Source: Actinosynnema pretiosum | GTDB lineage: Bacteria > Actinomycetota > Actinomycetes > Mycobacteriales > Pseudonocardiaceae | Assembly: GCF_024171695.1 (NCBI RefSeq) | Contig: NZ_JAMTCF010000005.1 | Span: 1-64,000, forward strand | Direction of reading: 5' to 3' | Length of the DNA: 64,000 nt | Part shown: piece after piece, positions 1-7,879 of the stretch | How the letters are laid out: each line of letters begins with the position of its first letter | Numbering within the stretch: position 1 is the stretch's first letter | The notes under the pieces: generated by a model | The model's database searches: none | Seen by the model: the letters and a program-made list of their open reading frames with translations, nothing else | Told to the model about the DNA's origin: nothing | Position numbers and translations under genes: made by a program

Positions 1-406
1 CGGTGACCGCGTGCACGCTGACTCCGACCTGGCAGTTGCCCCGCTTGCCCAACGCTCCGCAGTACATCCGCGCCACTCCGGGCGAGGAGGTGCCGTCCTT
101 GGGGAAGCCGGTGTCGTCCACGGCCAACGCGTCCGGATCGACGAACCCCGCTGCCCATACCGCCAACCGCCGCCTCACCTCGACGTGGTCCCAGGTCGAG
201 GTCGTGACGAACTGCTGCAACTGCTGATGATCGACACCGAGACGTTCGGCCATGGGCTGCATCGACTTGCGCCTGCCGTCCAACAACAGCCCACGCAGGT
301 ACAGCTCGCCCTTCCCGCGCTGGTCACGACGGGCGAACCCGCCGAACACCTCCGCAGCGAACTCCTCGATCACCGGCCGAACCTCGGCCATCTCCTCCGG
401 CGTCAC
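1..406 (-). CDS. IS701-family transposase, N-terminal part (runs off left edge)
   Basis: Translating the complement from about 406 gives a continuous frame to the window edge. It includes EMAEVRPVIEEF, GFARRDQRGKGELYLRGLL, a DHQQLQQFVTTSTWDHVEVRR stretch and VDDTGFPKDGTSSPGVARMY followed by GALGKRGNCQVGVSVHAVT. The VDDTGFPKDG block is the region of the first catalytic Asp, and GKRGNCQVGV is a typical following motif, of the IS701/DDE 'SRSO17-like' transposases common in actinomycetes. Only about 135 residues are in the window, so catalytic completeness cannot be judged. The frame is open up to a stop at 440-442; GTG at 424, 409 or 406, or ATG at 391, could start it. This is mobile DNA at the flank of the cluster, unrelated to the biosynthesis. 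Confidence 0.8.
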   Translation of the reverse strand, partial: MTPEEMAEVRPVIEEFAAEVFGGFARRDQRGKGELYLRGLLLDGRRKSMQPMAERLGVDHQQLQQFVTTSTWDHVEVRRRLAVWAAGFVDPDALAVDDTGFPKDGTSSPGVARMYCGALGKRGNCQVGVSVHAVT

Positions 407-462
407 CACCGCAGAAGACCACACCGCCCACCCATCCCATCACTCGACCTAACAAAGCCCTA
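1..462. mobile_element. Right end of an IS701-family insertion sequence
   Basis: The transposase start at about 406 is followed by about 55 bases ending in AACAAAGCCCTA at 451-462. Read outward-in, this is TAGGGCTTTGTT, a plausible IS terminus. The next four bases are CTAG (463-466), which fits the 4-bp YTAR target duplication known for IS701 elements. The left end is outside the window, so neither the inverted repeat nor the duplication can be confirmed; the boundary is an inference. Confidence 0.55.
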
Positions 463-466
463 CTAG

Positions 467-758
467 GGCGCGTTTCGGAAGTGGGGCGCGCTCCGGACGG
501 GCGGCCCGATCGGCTCGCGGCACGGTCGGACCACGCCGGGACACACCCTCGCGCCTGCTCCGGAGCGCCCGCACCGCGAGGGCGCCGAGCATTCATGATC
601 GACGCGCGCCACTTTCGGCGCACGTCCTGGAAAACGCCGCGCGGATCAGCGCGCTTCGGCTGTGCCACGCGGGCTTTCCGGCGGGGCGTCGCGCATCTCC
701 GAAAGCAGTACCACACGGGGACCCTCCCCTCGGAGCACCGGAACCCCACTCCGCCGCG
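467..758. other. Non-coding stretch between IS end and cluster promoter
   Basis: No open frame here has a convincing start, ribosome binding site or recognisable protein; the frames that exist on both strands give low-complexity Arg/Ala/Pro-rich shadows. The first bases (GGGCGCGTTTCGGAAG, 467-482) resemble the terminus of another IS type. Otherwise nothing is recognisable until the repeat motif at 759. Confidence 0.5.
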
Positions 759-804
759 TAGGGGCTCTTAGGGGGCCAGGGCGGCGATAGCTTCCGATTG
801 GAAT
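759..804 (+). promoter_or_regulatory. Candidate operator/promoter of starter-unit operon
   Basis: TAGGGG at 759-764 is repeated as TAGGGG at 769-774, ten bases apart on the same helix face. Thirty bases after the second repeat is TGGAAT (799-804), a possible -10 box. No good -35 hexamer is seen, as expected for an activator-dependent promoter. The same arrangement recurs upstream of PKS1 and PKS3. Assignment to the cluster's LAL regulator is inference. Confidence 0.45.
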
Positions 805-874
805 TCCGGTCAGCGCGCCGTTTTGCCGCTGCCGTGGCCCGTTCCAGCGAATGCAGCCCAAGGAGGTGGTCTTC

Positions 875-1786
875 GTGCCGTTCGGAATCAGCGTCCCCTC
901 GCCCAGCGCCAAGGGAACCGTGGCTTTCCGCGACTACCGGACCTGGTACCGCGTGACCGGTGAGCCGGGCGGCGACCGGCCCGCCGTGGTCGTGGTCCAC
1001 GGTGGGCCCGGCAGCACGCACGACTACCTGCTACCGCTGGCGCGGCTCGCGGACGACGGCTGGCCGGTGGTGCACTACGACCAGCTCGGCAACGGCGGGT
1101 CGACGCACCTGCCCGACGCCGATCCGGCGTTCTGGACGGTCGAGCTCTTCATGGCGGAGCTGGACAACCTGCTGACCAGCCTGGGGGTCGACGACAACTA
1201 CGTCCTCTTCGGACAGTCGTGGGGAGGTCCGCTGTGCGCGAAGCACGCCGCGACCGGCCCGGCGGGGCTGCGCGGGCTCGTGGTGGCCAACGCGCCCGCC
1301 TCTTACCCGATCTGGTTGCAGGAGATGGCGCGCCTGCGCGCCGACCTGCCCGAGGAGAGCAGGGAAGCCCTGCTCCGCCACGAGGCGGCGGGCACCTACG
1401 ACGACCAGGAGTACCTCGCGGCGATGCGGGTCTTCTACGACCGGCACGTCTGCCGGGTCCAGCCGTGGCCGCGCGACTTCGTCTCCTCGTTCATGGAGAT
1501 CTACAACAATCCCGCCGTCTACTACGCGATGAACGGGCCGAACGAATTCCACGTGATCGGCTCGCTCAAGGACTTCTCGGTCATCGACGACCTCCCCGCG
1601 ATCGACACCCCGACGCTGCTGCTCAGCGGCAGGCACGACGAGGCGACGCCGACCGTGGTGCGGCCTTACGAGGAGCACGTCGAAGGCGCCCGCTGGGAGA
1701 TGTTCGAGGAATCCTCGCACCTTCCGCACCTCGAAGAGCCCGAACGCTTCCACGAGGTGCTCGTCGACTTCCTCAAGGGGCTCTGA
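875..1786 (+). CDS. VinJ-like aminopeptidase (proline iminopeptidase family) removing the N-terminal protecting amino acid
   Basis: An alpha/beta-hydrolase of 303 residues in the proline iminopeptidase family. It shows the oxyanion motif HGGPG (His42), the nucleophile elbow GQSWGG (Ser115), an acid in SGRHDEATP (about residue 254) and the catalytic His in SSHLPHLEEP (about 281). By analogy with VinJ it hydrolyses the terminal aminoacyl cap from the full-length polyketide chain, so that the freed amine can attack the thioesterase-bound acyl ester and close the macrolactam. I chose GTG 875 rather than the in-frame ATG 851 because AGGAGG at 861-866 sits eight bases before it and would lie inside the longer frame. 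It is the first gene of the starter operon; the next gene starts three bases after its stop. Function is from family and context; a general peptidase role is the alternative. Confidence 0.85.
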   Translation: MPFGISVPSPSAKGTVAFRDYRTWYRVTGEPGGDRPAVVVVHGGPGSTHDYLLPLARLADDGWPVVHYDQLGNGGSTHLPDADPAFWTVELFMAELDNLLTSLGVDDNYVLFGQSWGGPLCAKHAATGPAGLRGLVVANAPASYPIWLQEMARLRADLPEESREALLRHEAAGTYDDQEYLAAMRVFYDRHVCRVQPWPRDFVSSFMEIYNNPAVYYAMNGPNEFHVIGSLKDFSVIDDLPAIDTPTLLLSGRHDEATPTVVRPYEEHVEGARWEMFEESSHLPHLEEPERFHEVLVDFLKGL

Positions 1787-1789
1787 ACG

Positions 1790-2755
1790 ATGGGCTCACC
1801 GGTGGCACCGGGCGGCGGCGGTGCGCTCACCACGGCGATGGTCTTCCCCGGCATGGGACCGGTGCCGTTCCGCGACGTCGGCCGGTTCATGGTGGCCAAC
1901 CCGTTCGCGCGGGAACTGGTCGCCGTGGCCGACGACGTGCTCGGCTACTCACTGGTCGACGCGCTGCGCGAGGCCTCCGGCGACTACTCGGAGGCCGCGC
2001 AGGTGGCGTTCCTCGTGAACTGCCTCGCCTGCGCGCGGTGGGCCGAGGCGGACCTCGGCGTGACACCGGACGTGGTGACGGGACCCAGCTTCGGGGAGAA
2101 AGCGGTGCTCGCCCACACCGGCGTGCTCGAACTGCCCGACGCGGTGCGGCTCACCGCCGACATCGCCCGGTGCCTCGACGAGTACTTCGCCGAGGAGCAC
2201 ACCGATGTGGTCACGCTGTCCTTCATCCGCGCGCCCCTGGCGAAGATCGAGCCGATCTTCGCCGAACTCGCCGAACGCGGTGAGTGGCACGAGATCTCCT
2301 GCCACATCGACGACGGGTTCTTCATGGTGTCGATCGCGGAGGGGGAAGTCGAGTGGCTGGTCGCGCGGGTGCGCGGGATCGGCGGGATGCCGCTGTACAC
2401 GATGAGGCCGCCGATGCACGCCTCCCTCTTCCGAGGGCTGCGCGACAAGGCTGAGCGCGAGGTGGTCTCGCGCTACCGGTTCGCCGACCCCTCGCTGCCC
2501 GTCGTCGCCGACCAGGACGGCTCGCTGCTGCACACCGGCGAGCAGTTGCGCACGATGCTGCTCGACGGGTTCGACCACCCGATGAACTGGCCGAGCGTCA
2601 CGGACGCGCTGCGCGAGTCCGGTGTGCGGCGGCTGTGCGTCGCCGGACCGGACAGCTTGTTCGGCCGCGTTCCGTGCGCGGCGGAGCGGTTCGACGTCGT
2701 CGCCGCCCAGCCGAGGCTGGCGATGACCCCCCGGCGCCGCGTGCTCGCGGCCTGA
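1790..2755 (+). CDS. VinK-like ACP-to-ACP acyltransferase (dipeptidyl starter transfer)
   Basis: A 321-residue discrete acyltransferase of the malonyl-transacylase (FabD) fold. The start VFPGMGPVPF resembles the FxGQG motif of AT domains. The nucleophile motif is GPSFGE (Ser100), where PKS AT domains have GHSxGE, and the catalytic His is in PPMHASLF (His210), matching HAFH of AT domains. VinK moves the aminoacyl-3-aminoisobutyryl group from the stand-alone ACP to the loading ACP of the first PKS protein. That acceptor (the PKS1 N-terminal ACP) and donor ACP (next gene) are both present here. The GPS instead of GHS is as expected for a transferase that does not take acyl-CoA extender units, but that reading is inference. 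It sits between the hydrolase and ACP genes in one operon. Confidence 0.82.
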   Translation: MGSPVAPGGGGALTTAMVFPGMGPVPFRDVGRFMVANPFARELVAVADDVLGYSLVDALREASGDYSEAAQVAFLVNCLACARWAEADLGVTPDVVTGPSFGEKAVLAHTGVLELPDAVRLTADIARCLDEYFAEEHTDVVTLSFIRAPLAKIEPIFAELAERGEWHEISCHIDDGFFMVSIAEGEVEWLVARVRGIGGMPLYTMRPPMHASLFRGLRDKAEREVVSRYRFADPSLPVVADQDGSLLHTGEQLRTMLLDGFDHPMNWPSVTDALRESGVRRLCVAGPDSLFGRVPCAAERFDVVAAQPRLAMTPRRRVLAA

Positions 2756-2776
2756 GCCAGACAGATGGAGGAAACC

Positions 2777-3028
2777 ATGTGGAACGATGACTTCGAGAAC
2801 CTGCTCCGAGGCTTTCTGCCGTTCCTGCCCGACGGCGAGGAGCTGGCGCCGGAGGCCGAGCTCAAGGAACTCGGCCTCGACTCGCTGAACGCGGTGCACC
2901 TGCTCAGCGTTCTGGAGAACACGTACCGCGTCCGCTTCGACGACAGCGCGCTGAGCATGGAGACCTTCCGCACGGCGGGCGCGCTGTGGTCGACCGTGGA
3001 GCGCACACTCGACCACGCGGCGCGCTGA
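2777..3028 (+). CDS. VinL-like free-standing acyl carrier protein
   Basis: A small acidic carrier protein of 83 residues. The phosphopantetheine site is ELGLDSLNAV, with Ser36 as the attachment residue. It carries the beta-amino acid starter while it is loaded, decarboxylated and capped. I placed the start at ATG 2777 because GGAGG at 2767-2771 is at ribosome-binding distance; an upstream in-frame ATG at 2765 would overlap that site. It lies between the acyltransferase and the first adenylation gene, which begins three bases after its stop, so the group is certainly co-transcribed and probably translationally coupled. Confidence 0.9.
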   Translation: MWNDDFENLLRGFLPFLPDGEELAPEAELKELGLDSLNAVHLLSVLENTYRVRFDDSALSMETFRTAGALWSTVERTLDHAAR

Positions 3029-3031
3029 GCC

Positions 3032-4606
3032 ATGACGGCGAACCTGGTCCAGGTCACCGACGACACTCTGGCAGGACGGTTCTCCCGAGGCCTCGCCCTG
3101 TCACCGGAGCGGCCCGCGGTGCGCGCGGACGGGGACGTGACGACCTTCCGCGAGCTGCACGAGCGGGCACTGCTGCTCGCGGGCTCCGCGCTCGCCGGCC
3201 TCCCGGAGGACACCCGGACGATCGGTGTGCTGGTGGGCAGGGGAACCTCGGCCTACGCGACCCTGCTCGCCGGGTTCTACAGCGGACTGACCGTAGTGCC
3301 GCTGCAGCCCGCGTTCCCCCCGGCGCGCACCCGGCAGATGATCGAGGCGGCCGGTGTGCAGGCGCTTCTCGCCGACAACGACTCCCTGCCCGCGCTGCGC
3401 GCGCTGGCCGAGCAGGGGGTTGAGCTGCCGACGTTGTTCGCGCCGGGCGGCCAACCCGCGCCGGGGCTCGACGTCGATCCCGGCAGCGTGTTGACCGCCC
3501 CGGCGCCGACACGTCCGCACGATGTCGCGTACGTGCTGTTCACCTCGGGATCCACGGGGCGCCCCAAGGGCGTCCCGGTCACGCACGCCAACACGGCGCA
3601 CTACTTCGCCTTGCAGGACAAGCGCTACGACTTCGGTCCCGAGGACGTCTTCTCGCAGACCTTCGACCTCAACTTCGACTGCGCGATGTTCGACCTGTTC
3701 TGCGCCTGGGGCGCGGGCGCGCCGGTGGTCCCGCTGCCGCCCCGCGCTTACGCGCGGCTCCCCGAGTTCCTGAGCGAGCACGGCATCACGGTGTGGTTCT
3801 CCACGCCGAGCGCGATCTCCCTGGCGCGCAGGACCGGCGCTCTCCAGGCGGGATCCCTCCCCACCCTGCGGTGGAGCTTCTTCGCCGGTGAGGCGCTCTA
3901 CGACGTCGACGCGGGGGACTGGGCGCTCGCCGCCTCGGGATCCACCGTGGAGAACCTCTACGGCCCCACCGAACTGACGATCACCGTCAGCGCCCACCGC
4001 TGGTGCGCCGAGGAACGACAGCACCACGTCGTGCCCATCGGCGAACTCCACGAAGGTCACGACCTGCTGCTGCTCGACGACGACGGCAGGCCGAGCCGGA
4101 CCGGGGAGGGCGAGCTGTGCGTCGCGGGCCCGCAGCTGACCGCAGGCTACCTCGACCCGGCCGACGACGTGAACCGCTTCCTGGTGCACGGGGGAAAGCG
4201 CTTCTACCGCACCGGCGACCGCGCGCGGCTCGCCACCGACGGCTCGGGGCTGCTCTACCTGGGCCGCAAGGACTCCCAGGTCCAGGTGCACGGCATCCGC
4301 GTCGAACTGGCCGAGGTGGACGCGGCGGTCCGCGACTGCGAAGGCGTCGACCAGGCCGTCACGCTGGCGCTGGAGCTGGAGGGCGCCGTCGAGCTGGCCG
4401 TGTTCCACACCGGGGAGCCGCTCTCGCCCGCGCTGCTCGCCCGTCACCTGCGCGACCGGCTGCCGCCCGGCGTCGTGCCGAGGGCCTACTACCACATCGA
4501 CGCGTTCCCGCTGAACAGCAACCGCAAGATCGACCGCTCGAAGCTCGCCGCAGAGGTGAGCGGGACAGCGCTCCAAGGCCGGCCGCGCCATCGTGGCGGC
4601 CGGTGA
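3032..4606 (+). CDS. VinM-like amino acid adenylation enzyme (adds the protecting aminoacyl group)
   Basis: A 524-residue stand-alone adenylation enzyme of the ANL superfamily. Motifs in order: FTSGSTGRPKG (A3, about residues 170-180), NLYGPTE (A5), YRTGD (A7, with RFLVHGGKRF before it), and NSNRKIDR (A10 Lys, about 496). The core region TFDLNFDCAMFDLF resembles D-alanine ligase-like enzymes. In vicenistatin-type pathways VinM activates L-alanine and transfers it onto the amine of the ACP-bound 3-aminoisobutyrate, masking it during chain extension. Substrate is therefore probably alanine, but I cannot read the specificity pocket reliably. The alternative is direct loading of the beta-amino acid, which fits the next adenylation gene better. 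GTG 4603 of the next frame overlaps this gene's stop. Confidence 0.82.
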   Translation: MTANLVQVTDDTLAGRFSRGLALSPERPAVRADGDVTTFRELHERALLLAGSALAGLPEDTRTIGVLVGRGTSAYATLLAGFYSGLTVVPLQPAFPPARTRQMIEAAGVQALLADNDSLPALRALAEQGVELPTLFAPGGQPAPGLDVDPGSVLTAPAPTRPHDVAYVLFTSGSTGRPKGVPVTHANTAHYFALQDKRYDFGPEDVFSQTFDLNFDCAMFDLFCAWGAGAPVVPLPPRAYARLPEFLSEHGITVWFSTPSAISLARRTGALQAGSLPTLRWSFFAGEALYDVDAGDWALAASGSTVENLYGPTELTITVSAHRWCAEERQHHVVPIGELHEGHDLLLLDDDGRPSRTGEGELCVAGPQLTAGYLDPADDVNRFLVHGGKRFYRTGDRARLATDGSGLLYLGRKDSQVQVHGIRVELAEVDAAVRDCEGVDQAVTLALELEGAVELAVFHTGEPLSPALLARHLRDRLPPGVVPRAYYHIDAFPLNSNRKIDRSKLAAEVSGTALQGRPRHRGGR

Positions 4607-4638
4607 CCGGGAACCAGCACGGAAGGCCCGAGCCACAA

Positions 4639-6168
4639 GTGAACTCCACGCAGACCACCGGGGCCCGCACCAGGGCGGCCCTGGTCCACGACCTGCTCGA
4701 CGAAGCCCTCGCGGGCCACCCCGACTCCTTCGCGATCAGCGACTCCGCTGGCCGGTGGACCTACCGGGAACTGGCCGACCACAGCCACGCCGTCGACGCC
4801 TGGCTGGCGCTCTCCGGCATCGGTCGAGGCGACCGCGTGCTGGTCCAGCTGCCGAGCAACCGCGAACTGGCGGCCCTGCTGTACGGCACGTCGCGCTGCG
4901 GCGCGGTGCTGGTGCCGGTCAACACCGGGATGAAGGACTACCACCTGCGCGGGGTGGTGCAGAACGCCGAGCCCGCGCTCATCGTCGTGCCCGACGAGGC
5001 GGTGGACCGCGTCGCCGCGCTCTCCGGCGGCGTGGGCGTGTGCGGCTTCTCCGGTGTGTGGGGTGAGATCGAGGAGCTGCGCCGGATGAAGGCGCGGGGG
5101 GCAGGCGCGGACGTGCGCCCCGACGACGTCGCCGTGCTCGTCTACACCTCGGGCTCGACCGCGGCCCCCAAAGCGGTCATCTGCCCGCACCGGCAGATGG
5201 TGTTCGTCACCGAGGCGATCAACGCCGAACTCGGCTACCGGCCCGACGACGTGGTGTTCTGCCGGTTCCCGATCTCCTGGGACTACGGGCTCTACAAGGT
5301 GCTGCTCACGGCCGTCGGCCACAGCGAGCTGGTGCTCGCCGACGGCGAGTCGGACCTGCTGCTGCTGCGCCGGATCGTGGACACCGGCGCGACCGTCGTG
5401 CCCATCGTCCCCTCGTTGGCCACCATGATCGGCACCCTCGCGCGGCGCGGTGTGCCGGAGGGCGCGCGGGTGCGGATGTTCACCAACACCGGCGCCGCGC
5501 TGCCCAAGCCCACCGCCGACGCGCTGCGCGCGGCCTTCCCCGGCAGCGAGGTGGTCATCCAGTTCGGGCAGACCGAGTGCAAGCGGGTGTCCGTGCTGCC
5601 GCCGGAGTTCGCGGGCGGCAAGCCGGACTCGGTGGGCAGGCCCCTGCCCGGAACCCGCGCCTTCGCCGTGGACGAGCACGGCGAGCCGCTGCCGCCGTGG
5701 CGGACCGGGGAGATCGTCGTCGAGGGACCGCACGTCATGCCCGGCTACTGGCGCGCCCCCCAGCAGACCGCGCGGTCCTTCCGCGTCGGGCCCGGTGGCG
5801 CGCTCCGGTTGCACACAGGCGATTTCGGCCACGTGGACGAGGACGGGTTCCTCTACTACGAGGGCCGCCGCGACGACATGTTCAAGCACAAGGGCGTGCG
5901 CATGAGCACGAGCGAGCTGGAGGCCGCGGCCGTCGACGTGCCAGGGGTGCGCGCTGCCGCCGCGGTGCCGCCCGAGGACGGCCGTGAACTCGCCGTGTTC
6001 GTGGAGGGCGACGTCGAACCGCACGCACTGCTGCGGGAACTCGCGCGCAGGCTCGAACCCGCGAAGGTGCCCACGGTGGCGAGGATCGTCGAGGAACTGC
6101 CGCTGACCCAGCACGGCAAGTACGACAGGGCCCGGCTCACCAAGCTCCTGGAAGGAGTCGCTCCATGA
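4639..6168 (+). CDS. VinN-like adenylation enzyme loading 3-methylaspartate (beta-amino acid) onto the ACP
   Basis: A second ANL adenylating enzyme of 509 residues from GTG 4639. Motifs: VYTSGSTAAPKAV (A3, about 167), QFGQTE (A5), LHTGDFG (A7), RRDDMFKHKGVRMS (A8) and LTQHGKYDR (A10 Lys, about 493). It is diverged from the preceding ligase and looks closer to benzoate/aryl-CoA-type ligases, as VinN does. VinN activates (2S,3S)-3-methylaspartate and loads its beta side onto the VinL-type ACP; the mutase and decarboxylase genes downstream supply and process that substrate. The start is uncertain: GTG 4603 overlaps the previous stop (GTGA) and adds 12 residues; I prefer 4639 because codon use before it is less coding-like. 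The next gene starts within an ATGA overlap. Confidence 0.82.
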   Translation: MNSTQTTGARTRAALVHDLLDEALAGHPDSFAISDSAGRWTYRELADHSHAVDAWLALSGIGRGDRVLVQLPSNRELAALLYGTSRCGAVLVPVNTGMKDYHLRGVVQNAEPALIVVPDEAVDRVAALSGGVGVCGFSGVWGEIEELRRMKARGAGADVRPDDVAVLVYTSGSTAAPKAVICPHRQMVFVTEAINAELGYRPDDVVFCRFPISWDYGLYKVLLTAVGHSELVLADGESDLLLLRRIVDTGATVVPIVPSLATMIGTLARRGVPEGARVRMFTNTGAALPKPTADALRAAFPGSEVVIQFGQTECKRVSVLPPEFAGGKPDSVGRPLPGTRAFAVDEHGEPLPPWRTGEIVVEGPHVMPGYWRAPQQTARSFRVGPGGALRLHTGDFGHVDEDGFLYYEGRRDDMFKHKGVRMSTSELEAAAVDVPGVRAAAAVPPEDGRELAVFVEGDVEPHALLRELARRLEPAKVPTVARIVEELPLTQHGKYDRARLTKLLEGVAP

Positions 6169-7397
6169 CCGGCCACCGCGAGATCGCGGACCGCTTCGGC
6201 ACGCCCACCTTCGTCTACGACCTCGACCGCGTCGTGGCGGCGAGGGACGACCTGCTCGCGGCGCTGCCCGAGCAGGTGGTGCTGTACTACGCAGCCAAGG
6301 CCAACCCCCACCCCGAACTGCTGCGCGAGCTGCGGTCCGGCGAACGCGGCGTCCGCGCGGAGATCAGCTCGACCGGCGAGCTGGACGCTGTGCTGCGCGC
6401 AGGTTTCCCCGGTGACGAGGTGCTCTACACCGGCCCCGGCAAGACGGCGGGCGAACTCGCCACAGCGATCGCGCACGGCGTGCGGTTGTTCTCGGTCGAG
6501 TCGATCGGCGACCTGCGCCGCGTCGGCGCGGTGGCTCTGGAGGCGGGCGTGACCGCGGACTGCCTCCTGCGGGTCAACAACGCCACGGGGGCCGCGGCGA
6601 CGAGCATCCGCATGACCGGTGTGCCGTCGCAGTTCGGATTCGACAGCGAGACGCTGGCCGACCTCGGCCCGGCTCTGCGCGAGGCGCCGGGGGTGGACAT
6701 CGCCGGGCTGCACTTCTTCCCGCTGAGCAACACCCAGGACGAGGACAGCCTCATCGCGGAGTTCCAGCACACCATCACCAGCGCCGCGCGGCTGCAGGAC
6801 GTGCTCGGCGTCCGGTTCCGCTTCGTCGACATCGGCGGTGGTTTCGCCGCGCCGTACGCCGTGCAGGGCCACCGCCCCGTCTACGAGCACCTGGGCAAGG
6901 CCATGTCGGAGGCGCTCGACGAGCACTTCCCCGGCTGGCGGGACGGCTCGCCCCGGATCGCCTGCGAGTCGGGGCGGTACCTCGTCGCGGACAGCGGCAC
7001 GCTGCTGACCTCGATCGTCAACGTCAAGCACAGCAGAGGACAGCGCTACCTGGTCCTCGACGCGGGGATCAACACCTTCGGCGGCATGTCCGGGCTCGGG
7101 CGGATCATGCCGATCTCCGTCGAGCCGCACGAGGCCGTCGCCGACGGCGCGGGCGCGCACCTCGCAGGCCCGCTGTGCACCCCCGGTGACCTGCTCGGCA
7201 GGGGGGTCCGGCTGCCCGACCTGGAGCCCGGTGAACTGCTGACCGTGCCCAACGCCGGATCCTACGGCCCGACCGCGAGCCTGCTGATGTTCCTCGGCAG
7301 GCCCGCGCCCACCGAAGTCGTCGTCCGCGGCGCGGACGTCATCTCCGCCTCCCACATCGAGCACTCACGAGCATACGAACACGGAGAGGCACTCTGA
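6165..7397 (+). CDS. VinO-like PLP-dependent decarboxylase (3-methylaspartyl-ACP to 3-aminoisobutyryl-ACP)
   Basis: A 410-residue fold-type III PLP decarboxylase of the diaminopimelate/ornithine decarboxylase family. The PLP lysine is in YYAAKAN (Lys45). Other family landmarks are HFFPLSNTQD, the phosphate-binding DIGGGFAAPY, ACESGRYLVADSG, a Cys in LCTPGDLLG and NAGSYG near the C-terminus. VinO decarboxylates the alpha-carboxylate of ACP-bound 3-methylaspartate, giving the 3-amino-2-methylpropionyl starter. Family and neighbours support this; the sequence alone would also allow a free-amino-acid decarboxylase. ATG 6165 overlaps the previous gene's TGA (ATGA) and has AAGGAG a few bases upstream. 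Its own TGA overlaps the next start. Confidence 0.85.
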   Translation: MTGHREIADRFGTPTFVYDLDRVVAARDDLLAALPEQVVLYYAAKANPHPELLRELRSGERGVRAEISSTGELDAVLRAGFPGDEVLYTGPGKTAGELATAIAHGVRLFSVESIGDLRRVGAVALEAGVTADCLLRVNNATGAAATSIRMTGVPSQFGFDSETLADLGPALREAPGVDIAGLHFFPLSNTQDEDSLIAEFQHTITSAARLQDVLGVRFRFVDIGGGFAAPYAVQGHRPVYEHLGKAMSEALDEHFPGWRDGSPRIACESGRYLVADSGTLLTSIVNVKHSRGQRYLVLDAGINTFGGMSGLGRIMPISVEPHEAVADGAGAHLAGPLCTPGDLLGRGVRLPDLEPGELLTVPNAGSYGPTASLLMFLGRPAPTEVVVRGADVISASHIEHSRAYEHGEAL

Positions 7398-7879
7398 TGA
7401 GCACTCCTTCGTCGCAGCGCGACAACCTCGGCCTCCTCCCCGGCGACGCGGACGACCAGCCCGTGCTCGTGGCGGGCGGCACGTCGGACTCCCACACCTG
7501 GAACCTCGTCTACCTCCAGCTGCTGATCGAGGAGCACGGCAGGCGGGTGGTCAACCTCGGCCCGTGCGTGCCCGAGGACCTGCTCGTCGACGAGGCGGTG
7601 GCGGAGCAGCCCGCCCTCGTGGTCGTGAGCAGCGTCAACGGCCACGGCTTCCACGATGGCATCCGGATGGTCGCACGGCTGCGCGCGCGGCGGGAGCTGG
7701 CCGACGTCCCCGCCGTGATCGGGGGCAAGCTCGGCATCACCGGCAGCTCCTCCGCCGAGCAGGTCGCCGAGCTGAAGGCGGCGGGCTACGACGTGGTGTT
7801 CGCCGACGGAGCGGACGGCGGGGGCATCGACGAGTTCAGCCGCCTGCTGTTCACACTCCCCCAGCGGCTGCGGGTATGA
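7397..7879 (+). CDS. Glutamate mutase S (cobalamin-binding) subunit, VinI-like
   Basis: A 160-residue B12-binding protein with the Rossmann-like fold of GlmS/MutS small subunits. The cobalamin motif DxHxxG appears as DSHTWN: Asp31 and His33 (lower axial ligand) are present, but the Gly is replaced by Asn36. Later family features are VVSSVNGHGFHDGI and IGGKLGITGS. Together with the next gene product it forms adenosylcobalamin-dependent glutamate mutase, which rearranges glutamate to 3-methylaspartate, the precursor of the starter unit. ATG 7397 shares a base with the previous TGA and has GGAGAGG upstream. The next gene starts inside this one's stop (ATGA), which suggests translational coupling for 1:1 subunits. 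Confidence 0.87.
   Translation: MSTPSSQRDNLGLLPGDADDQPVLVAGGTSDSHTWNLVYLQLLIEEHGRRVVNLGPCVPEDLLVDEAVAEQPALVVVSSVNGHGFHDGIRMVARLRARRELADVPAVIGGKLGITGSSSAEQVAELKAAGYDVVFADGADGGGIDEFSRLLFTLPQRLRV

Noticed and set aside
4003..4638. Upstream extension of the VinN-like frame giving a 721-residue protein
   Set aside because: The extra 212 residues are an Arg/Pro-rich shadow of the preceding adenylation gene; GTG 4639 (or 4603) gives the normal family length.
7564..7875. Upstream extension of the mutase E-subunit frame
   Set aside because: It overlaps the S-subunit gene in another frame and is low-complexity; ATG 7876 in the ATGA overlap is the natural start.
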